Shown in pieces: positions 53,608 to 63,053 of a stretch of 64,000 nucleotides of DNA (positions within the stretch are counted from its first letter, which is position 1; each line of letters begins with the position of its first letter). The notes beneath the pieces are model-generated. The model saw only the letters and a list, made by a program, of their open reading frames with translations, did not search any database and had not been told where the DNA came from. This DNA comes from Streptomyces broussonetiae (GTDB taxonomy: Bacteria > Actinomycetota > Actinomycetes > Streptomycetales > Streptomycetaceae). Where the stretch lies: the NCBI RefSeq assembly GCF_009796285.1, contig NZ_CP047020.1, forward strand, positions 1,302,001-1,366,000, read 5' to 3'. A program made the position numbers and the translations under genes.

Positions 53608-53955
53608 GAGGTGCTGAAGCCTTTCGGGAGCGCTCGACCGGTGGGCGCTCCCGCGGTCACCGCTTGCGGTGCACCGCGCCGTCCTGAGGAGAGAGCACCC
53701 CGGCTGACACAGCGGTGATGGGTCCCACCTCCTCGGCAATCAGGGCCGCGACGGATGCGCGACCGGGCGGCCAGCCTATCCCAACGGCCGCGCCCGGGCC
53801 GCCGCGCACCCGGCACCGGGCCCGAACGGCGCCCGGTCGCGCGGAGTTGTCCCGGAAACCGGGTGACACACCGCCCGGCCCGTGGTTAGCATCCCCGCGA
53901 TGACGACTTACTCCACGTTCGGATGGGGGGTCCCGTCCGCGGAAGGTGAGCGCTG
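53608..53955. other. intergenic stretch, no gene seen
   Basis: A divergent intergenic region between the methyltransferase and the MoxR operon. I see no ribosome site, domain or strong palindrome. Confidence 0.4.
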
Positions 53956-54633
53956 ATGCTCTCCTCCACCGCGTACGGGGACTCCCGGCTCTCCCTGTGG
54001 CAGCGCGTGCGTACGTACGCCGTGCCACCGTCCATGATCGAGCTGGCCACCGGCCGCCGGGCCGCCGGTGACTGGGCGGGGGCCTGTGCCGCCGCCCGGA
54101 TCGACGTCGACCTCGATCTGCGCTCCGTCGCCCGCGCCCATGGCCGGGACACGGCGTCCCGGCTCCGCGCCGACCTCCGCCATCTCGCTCCCGACCTGCT
54201 GCGCTGGCACATGCCGAGGATCGCGCCCGACGGGCTGCTGCGCCCGGGGCTGACTCTGACGCTGGCCACGTACGGCGGCTCGGGGCGGGCCGGGCCGCTG
54301 CATCTCGTGGCCCGTACCCCGCCGGCCTGGGCGGATGCGGGCCAGCGGATCGGCCTCGCCCTGTGGGATCCGGCCGGGGCACGGACCGGCGGCCATCCTC
54401 ATCCGCACCCCAACCGGCGCTACCGGCTCGATCTGCACCGGCACCTGTGGGACGCGCGCAGGGCCGCCGAGCTGCGCGACCGGTCGGGAGCGACTCCCTC
54501 TTGGACCTGCTGCGCGTCACGGCCACCGAGCCGCGCGCCGACACCCAACTGGAGGCGCTCACCCTGGCCGTGGCCGCCGACCTTCCGGTCCTGCTCTGGG
54601 GTGAGCCCGGCATCGGCAAGACGGCGGCACTGA
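53956..54633 (+). pseudogene. MoxR-operon upstream protein, truncated
   Basis: The frame opens at ATG 53956 (GGAAGG upstream) and encodes about 175 convincing residues: SLWQRVRTYAVPPSMIELAT, DWAGACAAARIDVDLDLRSV, LRHLAPDLLRWHMPRIAPDG and YRLDLHRHLWDARRAAELRD. After about base 54490 it becomes arginine/serine/proline nonsense that merely reads through the start of the MoxR gene in another frame for 130 bp. From memory, proteins with this N-terminus in other streptomycetes are about twice as long and end before the ATPase gene. A deletion has probably removed the 3' half and fused the genes out of frame. Confidence 0.6.
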
Positions 54634-55679
54634 ACCAGCTGGCCGACGCCGTGGACCTGCCGCTCACCACCGTCATCGCGAGCGTGCACGAGCCGTCCGA
54701 CTTCTCGGGACTGCCCGTCGTAGGAGACGATCCCGCCGTGCAGGGAGTCCCGATGGCTCCGCCGGACTGGGCGGTGCGGCTCGTGCGCGCCGGGCGGGGG
54801 CTGCTGTTCCTGGACGAGCTGTCCACCGCTCCCCCGGCCGTACAGGCGGCGCTGCTGCGGCTCGTGCTGGAACGGCGGATCGGCGCTCTGCGGCTGCCGG
54901 CCGGGGTACGGATCGTGGCCGCGGCCAACCCGCGCTCCTCGGCGGCCGACGGCTGGGAGCTGAGCCCGCCGCTGGCCAACCGGTTCGTGCATCTGCAGTG
55001 GACCCACGATCACGACGTCGTCGTACGCGGCCTCGGCGGGACCTGGCCGCGGGCGACGCTGCCCCGGCTCGCCCCGGAGCGGCTGCCGGAGGCGGTGGCG
55101 TTCGCCCGACGCGCGGTGTGCGAGTTCCTCGTAGCCCGCCCCGGGCTGGTGCACCGGCTCCCCCAGGGAGAGAACCGGCGGGGCGGGGCGTGGCCGTCGC
55201 CCCGCAGCTGGGAGGCGACCCTGCGGCTGATCGCCTTCGCGACCGCCGCCGGATCCTCGCGGGACGTGCTGTCGTTGCTGGTCCGGGGCGCTGTCGGGGA
55301 CGGTCCCGGACTGGAGCTGCTGGCGAGCCTGGCCCGGATGGAACTGCCCGATCCCGAGTCGCTGCTGGCCGACCCGGCGCACGCCGCGCTGCCCGAGCGC
55401 GGGGATCTGCGGCAGGCCGCGCTGGACGCGGTGGTGGCCGCCGTCCGCACCCGGCCGGAGCGGGCCCGCTGGGACGCGGCCTGGGCGTTGCTGGTGCGGG
55501 CGATGCAGACCGGCGCACCGGACGTCGTGGTCGTCCCGGCGACCACTCTGGCCTCCCTGCGCCGGGAGGACTGGGAGGTGCCGGCGGCCGTCGAGCGGCT
55601 GGCCGGGGTGGTGTCCCTGTCCCGGCGGGCCGACGAGGCCGCCCGCCGGGCCGCGCGGACCGTCGGGTCCCGGCGATGA
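54501..55679 (+). CDS. MoxR-family AAA+ ATPase
   Basis: A 392-residue MoxR-type AAA ATPase: Walker A GEPGIGKTAALNQLA, VHEPSDFSGLPVVGDDPAVQ, Walker B GLLFLDELSTAPPAVQAALL, sensor-1 VAAANPRSSA, and a C-terminal helical domain. MoxR ATPases chaperone metal- or VWA-protein maturation. The TTG start at 54501 is preceded by GGGAG; no earlier ATG or GTG in the frame makes sense because the upstream gene seems deleted into it. The stop overlaps the ATG of the VWA protein by four bases. Confidence 0.88.
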   Translation: MDLLRVTATEPRADTQLEALTLAVAADLPVLLWGEPGIGKTAALNQLADAVDLPLTTVIASVHEPSDFSGLPVVGDDPAVQGVPMAPPDWAVRLVRAGRGLLFLDELSTAPPAVQAALLRLVLERRIGALRLPAGVRIVAAANPRSSAADGWELSPPLANRFVHLQWTHDHDVVVRGLGGTWPRATLPRLAPERLPEAVAFARRAVCEFLVARPGLVHRLPQGENRRGGAWPSPRSWEATLRLIAFATAAGSSRDVLSLLVRGAVGDGPGLELLASLARMELPDPESLLADPAHAALPERGDLRQAALDAVVAAVRTRPERARWDAAWALLVRAMQTGAPDVVVVPATTLASLRREDWEVPAAVERLAGVVSLSRRADEAARRAARTVGSRR

Positions 55680-56917
55680 CGTCGGACTCGCCCGGGGCGC
55701 TGGACCTCGGCAAGCTGTTCGCCGCGCGGCTGCACGCGGCCCGTGTGCGGCCGTATCTGGCCACGGCGCTGTTCGCGCTGCGGCCGGTGGAGTCGCGTGA
55801 GGTGCCGACGATGGGCGTCGACCGGTACTGGCGGTGCTACGTCTCCCCCGCGTTCGTGGACCGCACACCGGTGGAGGAACTGGCCGCGGTGTGGGTGCAC
55901 GAGGTGGCACATCTGCTGCGCGACCATCACGGGCGCGGCGACCGGGTCGCCCGCGAGCGCGGGCTGAGCGGTCCGGCGGAACGACTGCGGATCAACATCG
56001 CGGCGGACTGCGAGATCAACGACGACGTGTACGGCGACGGTCTGCGGTGCCCCGAGGATGCCGCCACACCGCACCGACTGGGGCTGCTTCCGGACTGGTT
56101 GATGGAGGACTATCTACGGCACTTCCGGCTCGGGCCGTGGGTGGAACGGCTGGCGTGGCTGGACTGCGGCAGCGGCGCCGATGGGCTGGAGCGGCCTTGG
56201 GAACTGGGGCCCGACGGCGCGCACGGGCTGAGCGAACAGGAGCGGGACGCGGTCCGGTTCCGGGTGGCCGAGGGCATCAAGGGCGCACCGGGCGACGCAC
56301 CGCAGGGCTGGCGGCGCTGGGCCGAGGAGGTGTTCCATCCGCCGCAGCCGTGGCGCCAGTTGCTGGGCTCGGCGCTCCGCTCGGCCGCCTCCGCGCCGGG
56401 CGTGGGCGACGACTACAGCTACGGCCGCCCGTCGCGCCGCTCGGCCGGACTGCCCAAGGTGGTGCTGCCGAGTCTGCGGCACACTCCGCCGCGGGTCTGT
56501 GTGGTCGTCGACACCTCGGGCTCGGTCAGCGACGCCGAACTGGGCAGCGCCCTGCTGGAGGTGACCGCCATCTGCCGGACCCTGGGCGGGCGGCGGGACC
56601 TGGTCTCCGTGCTGTCCTGCGACGCCGCGGCGCAGACCGTGCAGCCGCTGTGCCGGACGGAGGGCATCGACCTGGTGGGCGGCGGCGGCACGGATCTGCG
56701 CACCGGGTTCGCCCGGGCCCTGCGCACGCGGCCCGACGTGGTGGTGGTCCTGACCGACGGGCAGACCCCCTGGCCCGAGGCACGGCCGGCCTGCCGGACG
56801 GTGGTGGGACTGTTCGCACGCACCGGCAGCGCGTACGACGAGAACGATGCCGCCTACTCGCCGGACACACCGCCGGCCTGGGCACGGGTGGTGACGATCG
56901 GCTCGGCATCGAGGTGA
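55676..56917 (+). CDS. VWA / DUF2201-like metallopeptidase-domain protein
   Basis: A 413-residue protein with an N-terminal zinc-peptidase-like segment (WVHEVAHLLRDHHGRG, HExxH at residues 75-79; ADCEINDDVYGDGL) and a C-terminal VWA domain with MIDAS motif VVVDTSGSVSDAELGSALLE and a later DGQTP. This is the DUF2201 architecture: a putative metallopeptidase fused to VWA. Its ATG 55676 overlaps the MoxR stop (ATGA), so the two are translationally coupled and almost surely act together. Confidence 0.9.
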   Translation: MTSDSPGALDLGKLFAARLHAARVRPYLATALFALRPVESREVPTMGVDRYWRCYVSPAFVDRTPVEELAAVWVHEVAHLLRDHHGRGDRVARERGLSGPAERLRINIAADCEINDDVYGDGLRCPEDAATPHRLGLLPDWLMEDYLRHFRLGPWVERLAWLDCGSGADGLERPWELGPDGAHGLSEQERDAVRFRVAEGIKGAPGDAPQGWRRWAEEVFHPPQPWRQLLGSALRSAASAPGVGDDYSYGRPSRRSAGLPKVVLPSLRHTPPRVCVVVDTSGSVSDAELGSALLEVTAICRTLGGRRDLVSVLSCDAAAQTVQPLCRTEGIDLVGGGGTDLRTGFARALRTRPDVVVVLTDGQTPWPEARPACRTVVGLFARTGSAYDENDAAYSPDTPPAWARVVTIGSASR

Positions 56918-57737
56918 GCGACAGGGGCTCCGCCCACCTCGGCGCGGACCGATCCGGGCCGGTGACCGACGGGGGGCCTTGGCCGGTGGCGGGTGGGACT
57001 GCGGCCGGGGTGGGGGTGGAGCCTCGCCGGTGCCGAAGGGAAGCCCGACCGGTGAGTGAAGCCCCGGCCGGTCACGAACGGAAGCCCGACCGGAAAGTGA
57101 AACCCTGGCCAGTGCCGAGCAGAAGCCTGACCGGTGAGTGAAGCCCCGGCCGGTCACGAACGGAAGCCCGACCGGAAAGTGAAACCCTGGCCAGTGCCGA
57201 GCAGAAGCCTGACCGGTGAGTGAAGCCCCGGCCGGTGATGGGCGGGACTGCGGCCGGGGTGGGGGTGCCACTCCGGCCGGTGACGGGCGTAACCCTGGCC
57301 GGTGGAGGGTTGGTTTGGCCGGTGGAGGGTGAAGTCTGGGCGGTGGCGGGTGGTCGTTTGGCTGGTGACGAGCGTCCCCCAGCCGGTGACGGGGCCCAGG
57401 GCGGCGCTCGGGCCGAACGCCTGGTGGCGGGGTCTTCGGCGAGCACCGATGAACCCGGCGGGTGGCCAGGTCTCCGGTGGGCACCGGGGCCCGCTCAGCA
57501 CTGGCGTCCGTGGGCGGTGGCGGGTCCTCGATCAGCGCTCGGGCGTGTGGCCGGTGCCGAGGTCTCCAACCGGCGACGGTCCCCAGCCGGCACCACCGTC
57601 ACCGAGATCCCCAACCGGCACCAGCACCTCCAGCCGCTGCCGGCGTCCCCGGCCGGGACTCGGGTCTCCGGCCGTCGGCCAGGGGCCGGCTGATGTCGGT
57701 GTTCCCGGCCCGCGGTGAGGTCCCGGTCGGCATCGGG
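56918..57737. repeat. noncoding tract with 82-bp tandem and degenerate GGCCGGTG repeats
   Basis: Two almost perfect 82-bp tandem copies start with GGTGAGTGAAGCCCCGGCC at 57051 and 57133, with a partial third at 57215. The flanks, from about 56940 to 57690, consist of shorter decayed units built on GGCCGGTGAC. No frame codes for a recognisable protein and the stretch is just repeats between the VWA gene and the YhgE-like gene. It could be an expanded attachment or intergenic element; no function is evident. Confidence 0.85.
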
Positions 57738-58853
57738 TCAGACGCCGACCGTCTCCTCGACCTCTTCCTCGACCTCTTCCTCGGTCTCGGCAGTGGCCTG
57801 CGCCTCGGGCCGGGCCGGCGCCGTGTGCGGCGCTACGGACGCGGAGGCCGGCTGCGGCTGCGCGGTGGTCCCGTCGTGGCCGGCCGCGTGCCGGGCGTGC
57901 CGGGGCCGCTCGTACAGGGCCGCGATCCCGGTCACCGCGAGACCCACCAGCAGCCAGACCACGAGGGTCCACACATTGCGGGCAAGGCCGTCGTCGCCGA
58001 AGTACAGCAGGCTGCGCAGGCCCTCGACGAAGCCGGCGCCGTTCCAGAAGGCGTGCAGGGTGCCGAAGAAGCCGTTCTGCAGCTCGGGGCGGAACAGACC
58101 GCCGGAACTGGTGAAGTTGAGCATCACGAACAGCACCATCATGGTCAGCGTGGTCCACCGCTTCAGGAAGGTGTGCAGGCCGACGCCGATGAGAAGGATG
58201 CCCGCGGAGTACAAGGACGCCATCGCCCACAGGCTCGCCAGGTCGTGGTGCGCGAGGTGGAACACCGGCCCGGCGAGCAGCGTCCCGATACCGCCGACCA
58301 CGACGGCGACACCGACCGCGAGCAGCGCCCGTACTCGCATCGCGAGCGCGGCGCCCGCCGCGCCGAGGGCGGCGACCGAGGCGTAGGAGCCGATGCTCAC
58401 CGCGATCAGCAGGAAGAACAGGCCCTGGCCGGTGGGATCGTCGGCGACCGGCGCGGCGACGTCGGTGACCTTCAGCACAACGCCCTGCTCGGCGGCGACC
58501 GGCATGAAGACCTTCTCGACGGCCGTCGCACCCATGTCCGAGGCGGCGCTGGCCACCAGCAGCTCGGGCGCCTTGGCGCTCGGCACATAGGCGCCGGTCA
58601 CATCACGCGACTTCAGCAGGTGGACGGCGTCGGCGCGGGTGGCGACCGTACGGACGTCGAGCTTGTCCCCCGCCGTGTCCTTGACCGTCTGGGCGAACAC
58701 CTTCGCCTGCGGGGTGGTGCCGACGACGGCGACCGGCAGATGGTGCGGCTCAGGGGTGACGAAGGCCCCCATGTAGGCGAGCCCCATGCCTATGCACATC
58801 AACAGCGGGGTGATCAGGTGCGTGAGCACATGGCGCAGCGCCGGGGACTTCAT
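57738..58853 (-). CDS. YhgE/Pip-like ABC-2 type membrane protein
   Basis: A 371-residue protein: one membrane segment near the N-terminus (about 13-31), an extracytoplasmic domain of about 110 residues, then five membrane segments (about 145-335: FFLLIAVSIGSYASVAALGA, ALLAVGVAVVVGGIGTLLAG, YSAGILLIGVGLHTFL, WTTLTMMVLFVMLN and WTLVVWLLVGLAVTGIAALY), and an acidic C-terminal tail EEEVEEEVEETVG. This is the YhgE/Pip-like ABC-2 permease layout. Divergent from the MarR regulator, which probably represses it. The substrate is unknown. Confidence 0.8.
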   Translation of the reverse strand: MKSPALRHVLTHLITPLLMCIGMGLAYMGAFVTPEPHHLPVAVVGTTPQAKVFAQTVKDTAGDKLDVRTVATRADAVHLLKSRDVTGAYVPSAKAPELLVASAASDMGATAVEKVFMPVAAEQGVVLKVTDVAAPVADDPTGQGLFFLLIAVSIGSYASVAALGAAGAALAMRVRALLAVGVAVVVGGIGTLLAGPVFHLAHHDLASLWAMASLYSAGILLIGVGLHTFLKRWTTLTMMVLFVMLNFTSSGGLFRPELQNGFFGTLHAFWNGAGFVEGLRSLLYFGDDGLARNVWTLVVWLLVGLAVTGIAALYERPRHARHAAGHDGTTAQPQPASASVAPHTAPARPEAQATAETEEEVEEEVEETVGV

Positions 58854-58881
58854 CGCGCAGGACCTCCAAAGGTTGGCTTAT

Positions 58882-58901
58882 ACAACTTCCAGGCAAGTTG
58901 T
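58882..58901. promoter_or_regulatory. MarR-like inverted-repeat operator
   Basis: ACAACTTCCAGGCAAGTTGT has 7-bp inverted arms ACAACTT/AAGTTGT with a six-base spacer and is followed by a further CTATACAACTAG. It lies between the divergent YhgE-like and MarR genes, 28 bp and 34 bp from their starts, so one bound MarR could repress both. Confidence 0.65.
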
Positions 58902-58935
58902 GCTATACAACTAGAACGCCGGAGGAGGTATTCCT

Positions 58936-59376
58936 GTGAGCGCAGCGGAGTCGGCCGTCGAGGCGATCCAACGCGAGATGACGATCTTCGCCCGCCGGGC
59001 CCGCGCCTCGGCAGGCCGTATGCACCCCGAGCTGTCGCTGGTGTCGTACACCCTGCTCAGCCATCTCGAGGAGCAGGGCGGCTGCCGGGCGACGGACCTG
59101 GCGGCGCACTACGCCCTGGACAAGTCCACCGTGAGCCGTCAGGTGGCGGCGCTGGAGCGGGCCGGGCTGATCGAGCGTCGCCAGGACCCGGAGGACCACC
59201 GGGTCCAGGTGCTGCATCTGACGGAGGCGGGCCAGGAGATCCTCGCCCAGGTCACCCGCAGCCGCCGCGCCGCCTTCCGCGAGCGGCTCGCCGACTGGCC
59301 TCAGGAGGATCTGGTCCGCTTCGCGGCCTATCTGGAGCGGTACAACGCGGGGCCCGGCCATGCGGCGTCCGGCTGA
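58936..59376 (+). CDS. MarR-family transcriptional regulator
   Basis: A 146-residue MarR protein: a helical dimerisation region and winged helix (VSYTLLSHLEEQGGCRATDL, AAHYALDKSTVSRQVAALER, AGLIERRQDPEDHRVQVLHL). The GTG start at 58936 follows GGAGGAGG. It is divergent from the YhgE-like membrane gene with a palindromic operator between, the usual MarR autorepression arrangement for an efflux or stress gene. Confidence 0.92.
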   Translation: MSAAESAVEAIQREMTIFARRARASAGRMHPELSLVSYTLLSHLEEQGGCRATDLAAHYALDKSTVSRQVAALERAGLIERRQDPEDHRVQVLHLTEAGQEILAQVTRSRRAAFRERLADWPQEDLVRFAAYLERYNAGPGHAASG

Positions 59377-59428
59377 CCGGTGCCCCGAGACCGCCCGGAC
59401 CCCGGTGGTGGCGCCCCGCTCGTGACGG

Positions 59429-60190
59429 CTACGCCACCGCTGCCGCGCTGCGGTCGTGCGCAGGCTGCTGCGGGGCGCGGGCCGCGGCGAAGGCGGTGCG
59501 GCGGCGCAGCCGGAAGCCCAGGGACTCGTACAGCCGGATCGCGGTCGTGTTCTGGGCGCCGGTGTGCAGGAACGGCGTCTCGCCGCGCTCCCGGATGCCG
59601 TGCGCGACCGCGCGGATCAGGCGGGTGGCGAGACCCTCGCCACGGAAGGCCGGATCGGTGCAGACCGCGCTGATCTCGGTCCAGCCCGGCGGATGCAGCC
59701 GCTCGCCCGCCATGGCGATCAGCGCACCACCACGGCGGACGCCGAGGTAGGTGCCGAGTTCGATGGTGCGCGGCAGGAACGGTCCGGGCCGGGTGCGCGT
59801 CACGAGGTCGAGCATCTCGGGCACGTCCGCCGGGCCGAGGCGGACCGCCTCCGCGTCCGGTGCGGCATCGAGACCGTCGTCCACGAGTTGCACACCGTCG
59901 ATCCGGAAGGTGATCTCCCAGCCCTCGGGCACCTCGCCGCGAAAGCCCGGCAGCGGGACCTCGGCCCCGGGACCCGCCAGCGCGGCCAGGTCCGCCCAGT
60001 CCCGCGCGTCCGGCTCGTCGGGCAGCGCGAGCCACGGGGAGACGTCGAGCGGGTAGCGCAGCACCCGGCCGCGCCGCTCGGCGAAACGGGCGTGCGGGCC
60101 CGTCAGCGCTGCCAGGGCGGGGTTGTCGAGGACGTGCGGGGCGGCGGCGGTGGTTGCCTCGTCGCCGCCCGCGCCGGCTATGACGCTCAC
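59429..60190 (-). CDS. GNAT-family N-acetyltransferase
   Basis: A 253-residue protein whose C-terminal half is a GNAT domain: ISAVCTDPAFRGEGLATRLI (motif A, R/Q-x-x-G-x-G/A), NTTAIRLYESLGFRLRRRTA (motif B). The N-terminal 110 residues are a less conserved domain (LDVSPWLALPDEPDARDWAD). The acetyl acceptor is unknown. The GTG start at 60190 overlaps the stop codon of the oxidoreductase gene upstream by four bases, so the two are coupled. Confidence 0.88.
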   Translation of the reverse strand: MSVIAGAGGDEATTAAAPHVLDNPALAALTGPHARFAERRGRVLRYPLDVSPWLALPDEPDARDWADLAALAGPGAEVPLPGFRGEVPEGWEITFRIDGVQLVDDGLDAAPDAEAVRLGPADVPEMLDLVTRTRPGPFLPRTIELGTYLGVRRGGALIAMAGERLHPPGWTEISAVCTDPAFRGEGLATRLIRAVAHGIRERGETPFLHTGAQNTTAIRLYESLGFRLRRRTAFAAARAPQQPAHDRSAAAVA

Positions 60191-61110
60191 TCGGCCACCT
60201 CGATCACGATCTTGCCGAGGGTGTGGCCGTCCTCGACGGCCCGCAGCGCCTGGTCGGCCTGTTCCAGCGGGAAGGCGCGGGTGACGAACGGCTTGAGCGC
60301 GCCGCGTACGACGAGGTCGGCGACCGCCGCCATGACGGCGGTCGTGCGGACCCGCTCGACACGGGCGCCGCCCAGCGCGGCGACGGCGTCGAGCGGGGAG
60401 CCGGCCGTCACCAGCTTGCTGCGGTCCTTGAGCAGCTCGGCGGCCTCGGCGAGCACCGGGCCGCCCACCAGGTCGTACACCCCGTCGATCCCCTCGGGCG
60501 CGGCGGCGCGCGCCCGCTCGACGAGGCCGGGGCCCGAGGAGACGTGGACGGCGCCGAGCGACTCCACGAAGTCCTTCTTGCCCTCGCTCGCCACGCCCAC
60601 CACGCGCAGGCCGAAGGACCGGGCGATCTGCACGGTCGCACTGCCCACCCCGCCGCCCGCGCCCGTCACGAGCAGGGTCGAGCCCCCGGGCAGCGCGAGC
60701 TGGCGGACGCCGTCGTAGGCAGTGGCCGCGGCGACGGGGAGGGTGGCTGCGTCACGGAAGGAGAGCGCGGCGGGCTTGTGAGCACTCGCACCGGCGGTGA
60801 GCAGGGCGTACTCGGCGTACCCACCGGCCGGTGCGCTGCCGAACACTTCGTCCCCGACGGCGAAGCCGGTGACGTCCGGGCCGACCTCCGCCACGACGCC
60901 CGCGGCCTCGCTGCCGAAGACCATGGGGAAGGCGCGCTCCCGCTCGCCGGGGCGGAGGAATCCCTGGCGCAGCTTCCAGTCGACGGGATTGACTCCGGCC
61001 GCACGGACCGCGATCAGGATCTCGCCGGGGCCGGGACTCGGACGGTCCAGCTCGGTCAGCGCCTCGGCCTCCGGTCCGCCGTGCCGCGTGTAGACATACG
61101 CCTTGGGCAT
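60187..61110 (-). CDS. zinc-less quinone-oxidoreductase-like MDR protein
   Basis: A 307-residue medium-chain reductase: MPKAYVYTRHGGPEAEALTE, GVNPVDWKLRQGFLRPGERE, GSEAAGVVAEVGPDVTGFAV, nucleotide-binding LLVTGAGGGVGSATVQIARS. No structural or catalytic zinc Cys clusters are present, so it is of the quinone-oxidoreductase/enoyl-reductase subfamily using NADPH. The start is ATG 61110 with GAGGAA upstream. It is cotranscribed with the GNAT gene. Confidence 0.9.
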   Translation of the reverse strand: MPKAYVYTRHGGPEAEALTELDRPSPGPGEILIAVRAAGVNPVDWKLRQGFLRPGERERAFPMVFGSEAAGVVAEVGPDVTGFAVGDEVFGSAPAGGYAEYALLTAGASAHKPAALSFRDAATLPVAAATAYDGVRQLALPGGSTLLVTGAGGGVGSATVQIARSFGLRVVGVASEGKKDFVESLGAVHVSSGPGLVERARAAAPEGIDGVYDLVGGPVLAEAAELLKDRSKLVTAGSPLDAVAALGGARVERVRTTAVMAAVADLVVRGALKPFVTRAFPLEQADQALRAVEDGHTLGKIVIEVAE

Positions 61111-61281
61111 GCTCGTTCCTCGCTTCTCTCGCGCTGTCACCGGTCTACCGGTGTCGGCATCGAGCGCAAAGGAGAAGCGCCGCAGAGCTATTCCCCAGGC
61201 CCGAAAGAGTTCATACGGACGCAATGATGCGGGCGGTGACCTGGGGCTGAGCCCCCGGGAAGGACAGCGTACGGTTGAAGT

Positions 61282-61879
<598 letters not shown>

Positions 61880-61887
<8 letters not shown>

Positions 61888-62716
61888 GACGGTGACGACG
61901 AACCCGCCGGCCCCGGGCCGGAGCGCGGCCGCCCCGGAGCCGACCGCCCCGGCCCCGGCCACCGGCCCGACAGCCGTTCCCGCGACACGGTTCGCCGTGC
62001 CCGGACGGATCGCGGTCAGCAACCGAACGGCGGCCGAGTGGCAGACCGCCACGCTGACGGAGATCCGGCGCGAGACCCCGCAGGCGGCCACGTTCCGGCT
62101 GGCCGTGCCGCAGTGGGCGGGGCACCTGCCCGGTCAGCACCTGATGCTGCGGCTGACCGCGCCGGACGGCTACACGGCGCAGCGCCACTACTCCATCGCA
62201 TCGGCGCCGGACGACTCCGGTAACATCGAGCTGACCCTGGACCATGTGCCGGACGGCGAGGTCTCCGGCTGGTTCCACACCACGGCCCGCCCGGGTGACA
62301 CGGTCGAGGTGCGCGGGCCCCTCAGCGGCTTCTTCGCCTGGCCGGGCGACCGGCCCGCGCTGCTGATCGGCGCCGGTTCCGGGGTCGTACCGCTGATGTC
62401 GATGGTGCGGCACCACCGGCTGCGCGGGCTCACCGTGCCACTGCGCCTGCTGGTGTCGGCGCGCGGCCCCGAGGAGCTGATCTACGCCGCGGAGCTGGGC
62501 GCGGAGACGACGCCCGTGTTCACCCGCCGCGCCCCCCAGGGGGTGCCGGTGGGACGTCTGGCCGCCGCACATGTGGCGCCGCTCCTGGCCGACCAGCCTG
62601 CCCATGGGTGGGAAGCCTATGTGTGCGGATCCAACGCCTTCGCCGAGCACGCGTCCCGGCTGCTGGTCGCGGCGGGGCAGCCGGTGGAGCGGATCCGCAT
62701 CGAACGCTTCGGCTGA
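61880..62716 (+). CDS. ferredoxin-reductase-like FAD/NAD(P) oxidoreductase
   Basis: A 278-residue FNR-type flavoprotein: after a Pro/Ala-rich N-terminal tail of about 35 residues come the FAD motif QRHYSIASAPDDSG (R-x-Y-S), the NAD(P) region ALLIGAGSGVVPLMSMVRHH, and the C-terminal VCGSNAFAEHASRLLVAAGQ. No 2Fe-2S ferredoxin domain is fused. It overlaps the molybdoenzyme gene by eight bases, so it probably is the electron-transfer partner: NAD(P)H to FAD to the molybdopterin protein. The GTG start at 61880 has GGAG ten bases upstream. Confidence 0.9.
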
Positions 62717-63053
62717 CCCGGCAGACCCGGCCGCCGCCCCGGCAGACCCGGCGGCCACTCCGGCAGCCCCGCGCCATTTCGGCAGCCCCGACCGCCGCCT
62801 CGGCTGACCCGGCTGCGCGAGCCCGCAGGCCCACAGCCGGGTCGCATGTCGGGTCGGCCGCGCGATCGTGGGGCGCGTGGCTCGATCCGCGCTTCAAGCG
62901 GGCTTGAACTCGCGATTCGCGGCGTGAGCGAGGGGCACCGTACCGGGTACGAGACGAGTGTGGACGCTCGTGTGCGTGAGCGGCGGGGGGGGGGGCAGCG
63001 GGCAGTGCGGCGGCTCGTCCGGTTCTCCGGCTCCGTCCGGCGAGGAGGTGCAC
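62717..63053. other. gap with degenerate CGGCAGACCCGGC repeats and G11 run
   Basis: After the reductase stop codon, 62717-62820 carries several imperfect repeats of CGGCAGACCCGGC and CGGCAGCCCCG. Bases 62985-62995 are an uninterrupted run of 11 G residues. No gene is visible. The run lies 58 bp upstream of the Rv1733c-family start codon, where a change in its length could affect expression (speculation). Confidence 0.5.
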
